Assembly (NCBI RefSeq): GCF_009789535.1 | Contig: NZ_WSUT01000005.1 | Coordinates: forward strand, 682,001 to 746,000 | Source: Sphingomonas carotinifaciens | Lineage (GTDB): Bacteria; Pseudomonadota; Alphaproteobacteria; Sphingomonadales; Sphingomonadaceae | DNA length: 64,000 nt | Reading direction: 5' to 3' | Position numbers and translations under genes: made by a program | The notes under the pieces: model-generated | Seen by the model: only the letters and a program-made list of their open reading frames with translations | Databases searched by the model: none | What the model was told of the DNA's origin: nothing | Shown: positions 53,501 through 62,297 of the stretch, piece after piece | How the letters are laid out: every line of letters starts with the position of its first letter | Numbering within the stretch: position 1 is the first letter of the stretch

Positions 53501-54898
53501 TCAGCCGCCCAGACCCCACAGCGCCGCCAGCCCCAGAAAGGTGAAGAAGCCCATCGAGTCGGTGCAGGTGGTGACAAACACCGACGACGCCACCGCCGGG
53601 TCGACGTTGAACCGGTCCAGCGTCACCGGCACCAGCACGCCGACCAGGCCCGCGACGATGTTGTTGATGAACAGGGCCAGCGCGAAGACGATCGCAAGGC
53701 CGGGATTGCCGAACCACAGATAGGCGCCCGCGCCGACCAGCAGGCCGAGCCCGGTGCCGTTGCTGGCGGCGATGCGCAGTTCGCGCACGATCATCCTGAG
53801 CGTGTTCGATCCGGTCAACTGGTTGGTGGCGAGCGCGCGGACGACCACCGCCAGCGTCTGCGTGCCGGCATTGCCGCCCATACCGCTGACGATCCCCATC
53901 AACTGCGCCAGCACCGCAAAGCGCGCGATGCGGTCGTCGAACAGCCCGACCACGGTGGCGGCCAGCATCGCAGTCGGCAGGTTGATCAGCAGCCAGGTCA
54001 GCCGGGTGCGGACGGTGAAGCGGATCGGTTCGTTGATGTCGCCTTCGCCGGCACCGGACAGCAGCAGCGTGTCCTCGCCCGCCTCTTCCTGGATGATGTG
54101 GACGATGTCGTCCACCGTCACCATGCCGACCAGCCGGCCGCTGGCATCGACCACCGCGGCCGAGATCAGCGCATATTTTTGGAAGCGCAGCGCCACCTCT
54201 TCCTGGTCCATGTCGACCGGGATCAGCGTCTGTTCGCGCTTCATGACGTCGGCCAGCGCGATGTCGCGGGGGGTGCGCAGGATCCAGGACAGCTGGCAGG
54301 TGCCGACTGGCTTGTGCCGCTCGTCCACCACGAAGATTTCCCAGAAGTCGGTGGTCAGCTCGTCATGGCCGCGCAGGAAGTCGATCGCGTCGCCCACCGT
54401 CCAGTGCTCGGGCACCGCGATCAGCTCGCGCTGCATCAGGCGGCCGGCGGATTCCTCGGGGTAGGACAGTGCCTCCTCGATTGCGGCACGGTCGTCCGGG
54501 TCGAGCGCGCGCAGCACCGCGCGCTGCTCGTCGGCGTCCATGTCCTCGATGATCGCGACCGCGTCGTCGGTATCGAGTTCGGAGGCGATGTCCGCGACCT
54601 GATGTGGCTCCAGCGCCTGGATCAGTTGTTCGCGAACATAATCGTTCATCTCGGCGAACACGTCGCCGTTCAAGAGGTCGGCGACCGCGCGGGCCAGCGT
54701 GCCGCGATCCTCCTCGGGCGTCAGCTCGAACAGGTCGGCGATGTCGGCGGGGTGCAGCGGCTCGACCAGCGCGCGGGCGCCCTCGTCATTGCCGTCCTCT
54801 ACCGCGTCCAGCACGGCGCGGACGAATTCGGGCTTCAACCGATCGTCCTCGTCCAGCTGGGTTTCGCCCTCCACCTCGGGAAGCTCGGTGTCGCTCAT
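53501..54898 (-). CDS. mgtE: Magnesium transporter MgtE
   Basis: Mg2+ channel/transporter of 465 residues. The N-terminal superhelical domain (EPLHPADIADLFELTPEEDR, LDTDDAVAIIEDMDADEQR) spans about residues 35-150. The paired CBS domains (residues about 155-275) have SYPEESAGRLMQRELIAVPE and LVGMVTVDDIVHII. The membrane part has GGNAGTQTLAVVVRALATNQ, INNIVAGLVGVLVPV and DPAVASSVFVTTCTDSMGFF. The typical acidic Mg-sensing residues are present. It diverges from the cyclophilin gene. Confidence 0.97.
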   Translation of the reverse strand: MSDTELPEVEGETQLDEDDRLKPEFVRAVLDAVEDGNDEGARALVEPLHPADIADLFELTPEEDRGTLARAVADLLNGDVFAEMNDYVREQLIQALEPHQVADIASELDTDDAVAIIEDMDADEQRAVLRALDPDDRAAIEEALSYPEESAGRLMQRELIAVPEHWTVGDAIDFLRGHDELTTDFWEIFVVDERHKPVGTCQLSWILRTPRDIALADVMKREQTLIPVDMDQEEVALRFQKYALISAAVVDASGRLVGMVTVDDIVHIIQEEAGEDTLLLSGAGEGDINEPIRFTVRTRLTWLLINLPTAMLAATVVGLFDDRIARFAVLAQLMGIVSGMGGNAGTQTLAVVVRALATNQLTGSNTLRMIVRELRIAASNGTGLGLLVGAGAYLWFGNPGLAIVFALALFINNIVAGLVGVLVPVTLDRFNVDPAVASSVFVTTCTDSMGFFTFLGLAALWGLGG

Positions 54899-55009
54899 CG
54901 CTGCCTCCCTGACGTTTCGCGTGCCGTTCGCGCTCTATCGCGGTGCAACGCGATTTGCCAGCGGGCGAACGAATCCCTACCTGCGCGGGCACTAGAGGAA
55001 GGAAGACTG

Positions 55010-55465
55010 ATGGCCGATACCTTTGAGACGCTGACCCTGACGCTGGACGACGGCGACGTCGTCATCACGCTGCGCCCTGACCTGGCGCCCGAGCATGTCC
55101 GCCGCATCGGCGAGCTGGCGAACGAGGGTTTCTACGACGGCGTCGTGTTCCACCGCGTGATCCCCGGCTTCATGGCGCAGGGCGGTGATCCGACCGGCAC
55201 GGGCATGCACGGGTCCGACAAGCCCAATTTGAAGCAGGAATTCAATGCCGAGCCGCATGTGCGCGGCACCTGTTCGATGGCGCGGACCAGCGACCCGAAC
55301 TCGGCCAACTCGCAATTCTTCATCTGTTTCGACGATGCGCGCTTCCTCGACCGCCAGTATACGGTGTGGGGCCAGGTTTCGAGCGGCATGGAGCTGATCG
55401 ACGCGCTGCCCAAGGGCGAGCCTCCGCGTGAGCCGGGCAAGATCGTGAAGGCCCGCGCGGCCTGA
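55010..55465 (+). CDS. Peptidyl-prolyl cis-trans isomerase, cyclophilin type
   Basis: Cytoplasmic cyclophilin that speeds prolyl isomerisation. The 151 residues have GFYDGVVFHRVIPGFMAQGG (catalytic Arg in FHR), DPTGTGMHGSDKPNLKQEFN, GTCSMARTSDPNSANSQFFI and FDDARFLDRQYTVWGQVSSG. There is no signal peptide. GGAAGG lies before the ATG at 55010. A clear intrinsic terminator follows the stop. Confidence 0.97.
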   Translation: MADTFETLTLTLDDGDVVITLRPDLAPEHVRRIGELANEGFYDGVVFHRVIPGFMAQGGDPTGTGMHGSDKPNLKQEFNAEPHVRGTCSMARTSDPNSANSQFFICFDDARFLDRQYTVWGQVSSGMELIDALPKGEPPREPGKIVKARAA

Positions 55466-55471
55466 TTATCG

Positions 55472-55505
55472 AAGCCCTCGCTTCGTTGGAGCGAGGGCTT
55501 TTTTT
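55472..55505 (+). terminator. Intrinsic terminator after the cyclophilin gene
   Basis: Arms AAGCCCTCGCT (55472-55482) and AGCGAGGGCTT (55490-55500) with a seven-base loop, followed by a run of seven T ending at 55505. It is a textbook intrinsic terminator. Confidence 0.93.
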
Positions 55506-55752
55506 CACGCGAAGACGCGGAGGCGCGGAGATTGCGCTGCTGGGCCTGCGCTCCGGCTGTTGCGAGCGTCGCCAAATACTAGTCCTTGCGGATAAGCGGC
55601 GACGGATGTTCGGGCGCGCGCAACCCCTCTGCGTTCTCCGCGCCTCGGCGCGAAAAGATGTTCACGCGAAGCCGCGAAGGCGCGAAGAGAAGGGGTTAGG
55701 GTCCGCTGCCGCGGACGAGCCATCTTGGCGTCTTCGCGGCTTCGTGTGAACC
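55504..55752. repeat. Second block of TTCACGCGAAGACGCG repeats
   Basis: Direct copies at 55504-55530 and 55661-55690 and an inverted copy at 55727-55750 (complement TTCACACGAAGCCGCGAAGA), with a partial inverted unit near 55634-55652. The family is the same as at 881-1014, with the same direct-plus-inverted layout. The gap has no credible gene; apparent short open frames with repeated RRE follow from the repeat. Confidence 0.75.
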
Positions 55753-56643
55753 TTACGCCGCTTGCGGGTAAAGCGTGCGGATCAGCCAGTCGTGGAACAG
55801 CTTCACCGGCTTTTGCTGGAGCGCACGCGGGCGGCAGACGAACCAGTGGCTGTAGGGGCTTTCCACCTCGATATCGAACAGCCGCACGAGTCGCGGGTCG
55901 TGCGCATTCTCGAAATGGCTGGCATGCATGAAGGCGATGCCGAGGCCTTGCGCGACCGCCTCCAGCATCAGCCCGCCCGAATCGAAAAAGTCGATCGCCT
56001 TGGGCTTCACGTTCGGCAGGCCGACCGCGCTGGTCCAGGCGGTGAAGGCGTCGGGCATTTCGCGGTGGAGCAGCGCGGTCATGCCGTTCATCTGTTCCGG
56101 GCGGACGATCGGGTTCGGCCCGTCGAGCAACGTCTTGGCGCCGATCACATAGACACGGTTGGTATCCAGCCGCTTGGCATAAAGCGCCGGATCGATCTCG
56201 CGCCCCAGCGCGATCACCGCATCCAGCCCCTCGCCCAGCCGCGCGATGCCATGGCCCGCGGTGTCGATGTCCAGATGCAGTTCGGGATGCGCGGTGCGCA
56301 GTTCGCCGAGCCGCGGAAACAATTTTTGCGAGGCATAGAGCGGCAGCACGCCGAGACGCAGGCGCAGCACTTCCTGCCCGCTCGACATCGCCTCCACCGC
56401 ATCCGACAATTGATCGAGCAGCGGTGCGATCTGCGTCATCAGCGTTTCGCCATCGTCATTGGGCACCATCGCCTGATGCCGCCGCGCGAACAGCGGCTTG
56501 CCGACGAATCGCTCCAGCGTCTGCACCCGGCGGCTGAGCGCGGGCGCGGACAGGGCCAGTTCCTCTGCGGCGGCCTTGATCGAACCGAGCCGCGCCACCT
56601 GCACGAATGCCTCGATAGCCCCCAAGGGCGGCAGCCTGCGCAT
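55753..56643 (-). CDS. LysR family transcriptional regulator
   Basis: A 296-residue regulator. The N-terminal winged helix-turn-helix begins RRLPPLGAIEAFVQVARLGS, with SIKAAAEELALSAPALSRRV and LERFVGKPLFAR. The C-terminal substrate-binding fold follows (LRLGVLPLYASQKLFPRL, GLGIAFMHASHFEN). The ATG at 56643 is six bases after GGAGGAGG; the ATG at 56649 is too near it. It diverges from the CDC48-like gene, and the shared 257-base gap has a dyad that may be its operator. The ligand is unknown. Confidence 0.95.
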   Translation of the reverse strand: MRRLPPLGAIEAFVQVARLGSIKAAAEELALSAPALSRRVQTLERFVGKPLFARRHQAMVPNDDGETLMTQIAPLLDQLSDAVEAMSSGQEVLRLRLGVLPLYASQKLFPRLGELRTAHPELHLDIDTAGHGIARLGEGLDAVIALGREIDPALYAKRLDTNRVYVIGAKTLLDGPNPIVRPEQMNGMTALLHREMPDAFTAWTSAVGLPNVKPKAIDFFDSGGLMLEAVAQGLGIAFMHASHFENAHDPRLVRLFDIEVESPYSHWFVCRPRALQQKPVKLFHDWLIRTLYPQAA

Positions 56644-56687
56644 CGACATCCTCCTCCTGGGACACTTGGATCAAACGGTTGCACATC

Positions 56688-56720
56688 TTGCAAGCGTCAA
56701 CACGCTTTTCGCACTTGCAA
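56688..56720. promoter_or_regulatory. Candidate LysR operator dyad
   Basis: Nested inverted repeats between the divergent LysR and CDC48-like genes: TTGCAAG (56688-56694) with CTTGCAA (56714-56720), and inside it AAGCGT (56692-56697) with ACGCTT (56702-56707). The outer dyad has the spacing of LysR-type binding regions, although the canonical T-N11-A cannot be uniquely placed. Confidence 0.4.
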
Positions 56721-56782
56721 CATAATCCGCCGCGACGCAAAAAGCACGGGCCTTTCAGGCATCCTCTCCTAAAAACTTTCAT

Positions 56783-56812
56783 GGGCTGGTCTGCGGATCG
56801 GCCCTTTTTTTT
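56783..56812 (+). terminator. Terminator-like hairpin in the leader of the CDC48-like gene (possible attenuator)
   Basis: GGGCTGGTC (56783-56791) pairs with GATCGGCCC (56796-56804) with two G-T wobbles and loop TGCG, followed by eight T (56805-56812). It lies 88 bases upstream of the ATG, inside the likely 5' leader. GGGCC at 56748-56752 could pair with GGCCC of the right arm, giving an alternative antiterminator fold. Confidence 0.55.
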
Positions 56813-56900
56813 GGCACTGCACGCCGCCTCGCCCTTTCGCGATCCGGAACCCGCCCCCACGTGGCGCGCTCTTGGCGATACGAAAAGCACGAGGAACAGC

Positions 56901-59171
56901 ATGGCCGAAAGCGACGCGCCGACGCGCAAGATACAGGTGGCGAACAGCCGCCCCGAGGACTCGGGACGCGGCCTCGCGCACCTGCCGCGCTCGCTGATGG
57001 CGGCGTTGCAGATCGCCGAGGGTGACGTGATCGAGATCGTCGGCAAGCAGGCGACGCCTGCACGTGCGGTCGGCCCCTATCCCGAGGATGAAGGGCTCGA
57101 TATCCTGCGGATCGACGGGTTGCAGCGCGCCAATGCCGGCGTCGGCTCGGGCGATTTCGTGGAAGTGCGGCGGGTGGAATCGAAGCCGGCGTCGCGCGTC
57201 GTCTTTGCGCCGGCGCAGCAGAATCTGCGCCTGCAAGGCTCCACCAACGCGCTGAAGCGCACCTTTTTCGGGCGTCCTCTGTGCCAGGGCGATGTGGTCG
57301 CGACCGCAGGGCAGCAGCGGGTGACGAACATGCCGCCGGGCGTGCAGCGCTACATGAACGCGCCCGCCTATGCCTTGCAGGAGATCCGGCTCGCCGTGGT
57401 GCAGGCCAGCCCCAAGGGCGTGGTGCATATCGACGAGAATACCGAAATCGAGCTGCGCCCCGAATATGAGGAGCCGGCGCAGCGGCGTGCCGACGTCACC
57501 TATGACGATATCGGCGGCATGGCGACGACGATCGACCAGTTGCGCGAGATGGTCGAACTGCCGCTGCGCTATCCCGAGCTGTTCCAGCGGTTGGGGGTCG
57601 ATCCCCCCAAGGGACTGCTGCTCTATGGCCCGCCGGGAACGGGCAAGACGCGGCTGGCGCGCGCGGTCGCCAACGAATCGGATGCGCAGTTCTTTTTGAT
57701 CAACGGGCCGGAGATCATGGGCTCCGCTTACGGGGAGTCCGAGTCGCGGCTGCGCGAGGTGTTCGAGGAGGCGACCAAGGCCGCGCCCTCGATCGTGTTC
57801 ATCGACGAGATCGACTCGATCGCCCCCAAGCGCGACCGGGTGCAGGGCGAGGCGGAGAAGCGCCTCGTCGCGCAGTTGCTGACGCTGATGGACGGACTGG
57901 AGTCGCGTGCGAACCTCGTGGTGATCGCGGCGACGAACCGGCCGGAGGCGATCGACGAGGCGCTGCGACGGCCGGGGCGGTTCGATCGGGAGATCGTGGT
58001 CGGGGTGCCGGACGAGCGGGGCAGGCGGGAGATCCTGGGCATTCACACGCGGGGGATGCCGCTGGGGGACAGGGTCGATCTGGACGAACTGGCGCGGACC
58101 ACGTTCGGGTTCGTGGGGGCCGACTTGGCGGCACTGACGCGCGAGGCGGCGATCGAGGCGGTGCGGCGGATCATGCCGAAGCTCAATCTGGAGGAGCGTA
58201 CGATCCCGCCCGAGGTGCTGGACACCCTGTCCGTCACGCGCGAGGATTTCCTCGAAGCCTTGAAGCGGGTTCAGCCCTCGGCGATGCGCGAGGTGATGGT
58301 GCAGGCGCCAAGCGTGCGCTGGGACGATGTCGGCGGACTGGATGCCGCGCAGATGCGGCTGAAGGAAGGCGTCGAGCTGCCGCTGAAGGACCCGGATGCG
58401 TTCCGGCGGCTGGGCATCCGCCCCGCCAAGGGCTTCCTGCTGTATGGGCCGCCGGGCACCGGCAAGACGCTGCTCGCAAAGGCGGTGGCGCGCGAGGCGG
58501 AGGCGAACTTCATCGCCACCAAATCGAGCGACCTGCTGTCGAAATGGTATGGCGAGAGCGAGCAGCAGATCAGCCGGCTGTTCGCCCGCGCGCGACAGGT
58601 CGCGCCCACGGTGATCTTTATCGACGAACTTGATTCGCTGGTGCCCGCGCGCGGTGGCGGGCTGGGCGAGCCGCAGGTGACCGAGCGCGTGGTGAACACC
58701 ATTCTGGCGGAAATGGACGGGCTGGAGGAGTTGCAGTCGGTGGTCGTGATCGGCGCCACCAACCGGCCCAATCTGGTCGATCCCGCGCTGCTGCGCCCCG
58801 GCCGTTTCGACGAGCTGATCTATGTCGGCGTGCCCAATGAAGAAGGGCGCCGCCGCATCCTGGGCATCCAGACGCAGAAGATGCCGCTGGCCGGCGACGT
58901 CGACCTGGACATCGTCGCGCGGCGGACCGAGCGGTTTACCGGCGCCGATCTGGAGGATGTGGTCCGCCGCGCCGGCCTGGTCGCGCTCAGGCGCTCGATC
59001 CGGTCGCAGGAAGTGACCATGGCCGATTTCGAGGAAGCGCTGGACGAGGCACGCGCCAGCGTCACGCCGGAAATGGAGCAGGATTACGAGCAGATCGCCG
59101 CCAAGCTGAAGCAGGATGCGGCCGCGATCCAGCCGATCGGCTTTGCCTTTCCGAACCGGTCGAAGGAGTGA
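56901..59171 (+). CDS. CDC48/p97-like AAA family ATPase (two AAA domains)
   Basis: A 756-residue relative of archaeal/eukaryotic CDC48 (VCP), a hexameric unfoldase. The N-terminal CDC48_N domain (residues about 8-190) has QVANSRPEDSGRGLAHLPRS. D1 has Walker A YGPPGTGKTRLARA (about 243), Walker B VFIDEIDSIAPKRDR, sensor ATNRP and the Arg finger in ALRRPGRFDRE. D2 has YGPPGTGKTLLAKA (about 516), VIFIDELDSLVPARG and LLRPGRFDELIYVGVP. It has a complete catalytic set in both rings, so it is probably active. Such genes occur in some bacteria; substrates are not known. GAGGAA precedes ATG 56901. Confidence 0.95.
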   Translation: MAESDAPTRKIQVANSRPEDSGRGLAHLPRSLMAALQIAEGDVIEIVGKQATPARAVGPYPEDEGLDILRIDGLQRANAGVGSGDFVEVRRVESKPASRVVFAPAQQNLRLQGSTNALKRTFFGRPLCQGDVVATAGQQRVTNMPPGVQRYMNAPAYALQEIRLAVVQASPKGVVHIDENTEIELRPEYEEPAQRRADVTYDDIGGMATTIDQLREMVELPLRYPELFQRLGVDPPKGLLLYGPPGTGKTRLARAVANESDAQFFLINGPEIMGSAYGESESRLREVFEEATKAAPSIVFIDEIDSIAPKRDRVQGEAEKRLVAQLLTLMDGLESRANLVVIAATNRPEAIDEALRRPGRFDREIVVGVPDERGRREILGIHTRGMPLGDRVDLDELARTTFGFVGADLAALTREAAIEAVRRIMPKLNLEERTIPPEVLDTLSVTREDFLEALKRVQPSAMREVMVQAPSVRWDDVGGLDAAQMRLKEGVELPLKDPDAFRRLGIRPAKGFLLYGPPGTGKTLLAKAVAREAEANFIATKSSDLLSKWYGESEQQISRLFARARQVAPTVIFIDELDSLVPARGGGLGEPQVTERVVNTILAEMDGLEELQSVVVIGATNRPNLVDPALLRPGRFDELIYVGVPNEEGRRRILGIQTQKMPLAGDVDLDIVARRTERFTGADLEDVVRRAGLVALRRSIRSQEVTMADFEEALDEARASVTPEMEQDYEQIAAKLKQDAAAIQPIGFAFPNRSKE

Positions 59172-59179
59172 CGCCTTTC

Positions 59180-59202
59180 CCCTCTCCCCGGCGGGGAGAG
59201 GG
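59180..59202. repeat. GC-rich palindrome between CDC48-like and ABM genes
   Basis: CCCTCTCCCCGGCGGGGAGAGGG is a perfect inverted repeat with a three-base centre lying between two convergent stops. It belongs to the same family as the palindromes at 24250-24272, 28341-28363 and 28441-28463. It probably also acts as a transcript end. Confidence 0.7.
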
Positions 59203-59204
59203 GG

Positions 59205-59522
59205 TTATGGCCGTTCCCATTCGTAGGACCGCGTCACCGCGGCCACCGCAATCTCGCAGCGGTCGTACCAGCGTGCGCGACCCTCGGCGCGGATCGCCGC
59301 ATGCGCGGGGTGTTCGCGCCATGCGATGGCGGCGGCCTCGTCCGCCCACCAGCTGACCGTGATCCCCAACCCGTTGGTGCCGCGCGCCGCGTCCACACCA
59401 CGGTATCCGGGCTGCGCGGCGGCCAGACGATCCATCGCTTCGGCGGCTGCGGCATAGCCGGCCGCATCGGCGTCGGTGCGCTGCGACACGAAGATGACGG
59501 CGATCTGCCCGGTTCTGTCCAT
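59205..59522 (-). CDS. Antibiotic biosynthesis monooxygenase (ABM) domain protein
   Basis: A 105-residue ferredoxin-like ABM-fold protein: QIAVIFVSQRTDADAAGYAA, RLAAAQPGYRGVDAARGTNG and ITVSWWADEAAAIAWREHPA are characteristic of the group. Members are quinone-forming monooxygenases, haem-degrading enzymes or of no known activity; nothing here distinguishes these. ATG 59522 has GGTGA upstream. It is convergent with the CDC48-like gene over a palindromic repeat and diverges from the next methyltransferase. Confidence 0.87.
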   Translation of the reverse strand: MDRTGQIAVIFVSQRTDADAAGYAAAAEAMDRLAAAQPGYRGVDAARGTNGLGITVSWWADEAAAIAWREHPAHAAIRAEGRARWYDRCEIAVAAVTRSYEWERP

Positions 59523-59688
59523 ATGTTCACCCTGCCCCGTCCGGGCACCGTTTAGGCGTGGGCGAATGGGGGCGCCAGGGTCGTCCGCCGCACCGATGCA
59601 ACCCAAAAGCTTGAAACACGTTTGCCACCTGTGCGACGGAGGGGGAGACCTCGCCGCCCGTGTGGGGACCACGAACGACAGGATCTCG

Positions 59689-60303
59689 ATGCCCAGCTCG
59701 ACCACCGCCGCGCGCCGTGCGCGTTCCCGACCCGCCGGCGTGCCGTCCCCCGGCCAGATGTTCTTCCAAGAATTTCTGAAACATCCGGTGATGGTCGGCT
59801 CGATCATCCCTTCCTCCAACAAGCTGATCCGCAAGATGCTGGCGCCCGTCGACTGGGCGAATACCAAGCTCTTCGTGGAATATGGCCCAGGCGTCGGTAC
59901 CTTCTGCCGACCGATTTTGGAGCGGATGGCGCCCGATGCGACGCTGATCGCGATCGACACGAACGAAGATTTCTGCGGCTATCTGCGCCACACGATCACC
60001 GATTCCCGCTTTGTCGCGATCAACGGGTCGGCGGCGGACGTCGCCCAGATCATCAAGGATCACGGCCACGAGCACGCCGATTATGTGCTGTCGGGCCTGC
60101 CCTTCTCCACGCTGCCGGCCGGCGTCGGTCCCGCGATCGCCGCCGCCACGCATGAGGTGCTGCGCCCGGACGGTGCCTTCCTGGTCTATCAGTTCAGCCC
60201 GAAGGTGAAGGACTTCCTGCTGCCCCACTGGCAGCGGATCGACCATGACATGGAATGGTGGAACGTGCCCCCCGCCCAGCTTTACTGGGCCTGGAAGGAC
60301 TGA
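59689..60303 (+). CDS. Phospholipid N-methyltransferase-like / rRNA-adenine-dimethylase-fold protein
   Basis: A 204-residue methyltransferase: MFFQEFLKHPVMVGSIIPSS precedes motif I LFVEYGPGVGTFCRPIL, LIAIDTNEDFCGYLRHTI, the YVLSGLPFSTLPAGVG block (NxPF-like catalytic motif) and VYQFSPKVKDFLL. It is closest in pattern to the PmtA phosphatidylethanolamine N-methyltransferases of the Rhodobacter/Sinorhizobium group. The substrate is inferred. ATG 59689 is taken because AGGA precedes it and upstream in-frame codons look unconserved. Confidence 0.85.
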   Translation: MPSSTTAARRARSRPAGVPSPGQMFFQEFLKHPVMVGSIIPSSNKLIRKMLAPVDWANTKLFVEYGPGVGTFCRPILERMAPDATLIAIDTNEDFCGYLRHTITDSRFVAINGSAADVAQIIKDHGHEHADYVLSGLPFSTLPAGVGPAIAAATHEVLRPDGAFLVYQFSPKVKDFLLPHWQRIDHDMEWWNVPPAQLYWAWKD

Positions 60304-60357
60304 AGGCGTTTTCAAACGCGCTTCATCGCGTTTCCAGACAGCCTCTGAGTTTCCCGG

Positions 60358-60386
60358 ACGCCGGCCCTTAAAAAGGCCGGCGTTTC
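60358..60386 (+). terminator. Terminator after the phospholipid methyltransferase-like gene
   Basis: Arms ACGCCGGCC (60358-60366) and GGCCGGCGT (60375-60383) with an A-rich eight-base loop and a short T run after. It lies between two convergent genes and may also end the AsmA transcript. Confidence 0.75.
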
Positions 60387-60396
60387 CATATCGGCC

Positions 60397-62244
60397 TCAG
60401 CGTAGCGCCCGGTTGGCCAGTGCGCCGCAATCGGCGTTGGTGGCAGTCGGCCCGCCATGACCGGTGATCGCGCGACCGATCGAGCGGAAGATGTTGCCGA
60501 TCGACTTCACCTCGCGCGGGATGACCAGATCGGGCTGGCGAATCGTGCCGTTCATCAGGGCGGCACCGTCGAGCCGGAGGATCGCATCGCCCTTGGGCGC
60601 GCCGGTCAGGCGCAGTGCGATGCGCTCTTCGGGGAAGCGCACCGTGCCCGTGCCCTCCAGCTTGCTGCGCGTGGTATCCAGCACCAGCGGATCGACGCGG
60701 CCGGTGCCGTCCCGCATGTTCAGCCGCAGCACGAGGCAGCGCAGGCCGGCCGTCGAGTCGTCGCCGGCCACCAGCATGCGTCCGGCATCGAAGCCGAGCG
60801 CCGCGGCATAGCGGTCCGGCAGGGTGCCGTTTCGCACGACCAGCCCGATGAACCCGCGCGACCGGCCGATGGCGTCGCGGATCGTCTCCCCCGCGCCGGT
60901 CAGTTGCGCGCGGGCGGAAACCCGGCCGGTGAAGTCGCCGCCACCGCCGGCCAGCGACACCACGCTGGCATCCGACAGCCGCAGGTCGAGCGTCAGCGTC
61001 GGCCGGGTCGCGCCACCCCGTTGATCGACCTGGGCCGAGCCGCGGACCACCCCTTCCGTCAGGTTCAGGCGCAATTCGGGGATGCGGAGCAATTGGCGGT
61101 CTAGAACGAGCCTGCCCGCCATGGCGGTGATCGGAGAGGGGCCCTGAGCGCTAACGATGCGACCGACCTTGAAACGGATCGTGCCGTCGGTCGAATCGAT
61201 CTTGCTGATGTCGATACGGGTGTTCGGTACGAGGCGCGGGCCGATGCGGCGTTCGAGTGCAGCGGCCTCCGCGCGACCCTCGGCCGAGGAAAGATCGTCG
61301 AAGTCGAACTGGCGGGAGGTGATCTCCCCGTCGAGCTTCGTGCGGTCGGTGCTTTTGTCGACGGTGATCCGGCCGGTGAGATCGGAGCGGCCGATCGTTC
61401 CTGTCAGGTCGGTGATCGTCCAGACCGGACGCTGATGCTGGACATGCGCGGACAATTGCACCGGGCGGGTGCGGAACAGCCCGGCCTCCACCACCGCATC
61501 GATCAGTTTCAGGTCGCTGGCGCGTGCGGTCAGATCCAGCGTCATCGCATTGGTGTCGAGCGCGCGGTCCATGCGGCCGACGGCGCGCATCGCCAGTGCC
61601 GGGCCGTCGATGACCGCGGTGAACGGCCAGGGGCCGGGGCGGACCGGTGCCCCGGTGACGCGGATCGCGACATCGGCACCGCGAATCGATCCGCGGCCTT
61701 CGGCACGCAATCCCGTATTGGGATCGGCGGCGAAGCGGACGGTGGCGGTCCGGTCCTGCTTGGAATCGCGGTAGCTGATGATGCTGCCGGTGAGGGTAAG
61801 ATCCCGAAGATCGGTGGCGCCGCCGCCGCTTTCGCGCCGGCCGGGCCGCGACCAGTTGGTCCGGCCATTCCGGTCGCGAACCAGCGCGAGACGCAGCCCG
61901 CTGGCCTCCACCGCCTCGATCCGGAAATCCCCGGTGAGCAGCGCCCAGGCGGAAAAACGAACCTTTGCGGTATCGACCCGCGCGAAATCGCCGCTGCCGG
62001 CCCAGGCGGCCTGCGGGATGCGCAGGTGCCGGATGGCGATGACGGGGTGGAAGCCGATCGTGTCGACCCGCTCGACCGCGCCGATCGTGACGGGGCGACC
62101 AAAGCGCTCGGTCGCCTCACGCGTGACGATGCCGCGCAACACGCCCCAGGGGAACAGCGCCAGGACCAGCAGGCCGAGCAGCAAGGTCGCTGCAACCGTA
62201 CCCAGGACGATCCGTGCCGTCCGCCCCTTCATGATCGTGCGCAT
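60397..62244 (-). CDS. AsmA family protein
   Basis: A 615-residue inner-membrane-anchored AsmA-like protein, a group linked to outer-membrane biogenesis and lipid transport between membranes. The N-terminal signal-anchor (ARIVLGTVAATLLLGLLVLA) is followed by the AsmA pattern ERFGRPVTIGAVERVDTIGF, HLRIPQAAWAGSGDFARVD and AWALLTGDFRIEAVEASGL. The C-terminal half has LDLRLSDASVVSL, RDAIGRSRGFIGLVVRNG and NMRDGTGRVDPLVLDTTRSK typical of AsmA C-termini. It is monocistronic. ATG 62244 or 62232 is possible. Confidence 0.92.
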   Translation of the reverse strand: MRTIMKGRTARIVLGTVAATLLLGLLVLALFPWGVLRGIVTREATERFGRPVTIGAVERVDTIGFHPVIAIRHLRIPQAAWAGSGDFARVDTAKVRFSAWALLTGDFRIEAVEASGLRLALVRDRNGRTNWSRPGRRESGGGATDLRDLTLTGSIISYRDSKQDRTATVRFAADPNTGLRAEGRGSIRGADVAIRVTGAPVRPGPWPFTAVIDGPALAMRAVGRMDRALDTNAMTLDLTARASDLKLIDAVVEAGLFRTRPVQLSAHVQHQRPVWTITDLTGTIGRSDLTGRITVDKSTDRTKLDGEITSRQFDFDDLSSAEGRAEAAALERRIGPRLVPNTRIDISKIDSTDGTIRFKVGRIVSAQGPSPITAMAGRLVLDRQLLRIPELRLNLTEGVVRGSAQVDQRGGATRPTLTLDLRLSDASVVSLAGGGGDFTGRVSARAQLTGAGETIRDAIGRSRGFIGLVVRNGTLPDRYAAALGFDAGRMLVAGDDSTAGLRCLVLRLNMRDGTGRVDPLVLDTTRSKLEGTGTVRFPEERIALRLTGAPKGDAILRLDGAALMNGTIRQPDLVIPREVKSIGNIFRSIGRAITGHGGPTATNADCGALANRALR

Positions 62245-62297
62245 CCCTTTGCCCGACGCGCCAGCCGCACGTTCGTTCCGGTTGCGTCAGGACCGCA

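Noticed and set aside
53444..55009. Open frame on + strand continuing upstream of the cyclophilin start
   Set aside because: It is antisense to mgtE, and the conserved cyclophilin sequence begins at ATG 55010 with a ribosome site.
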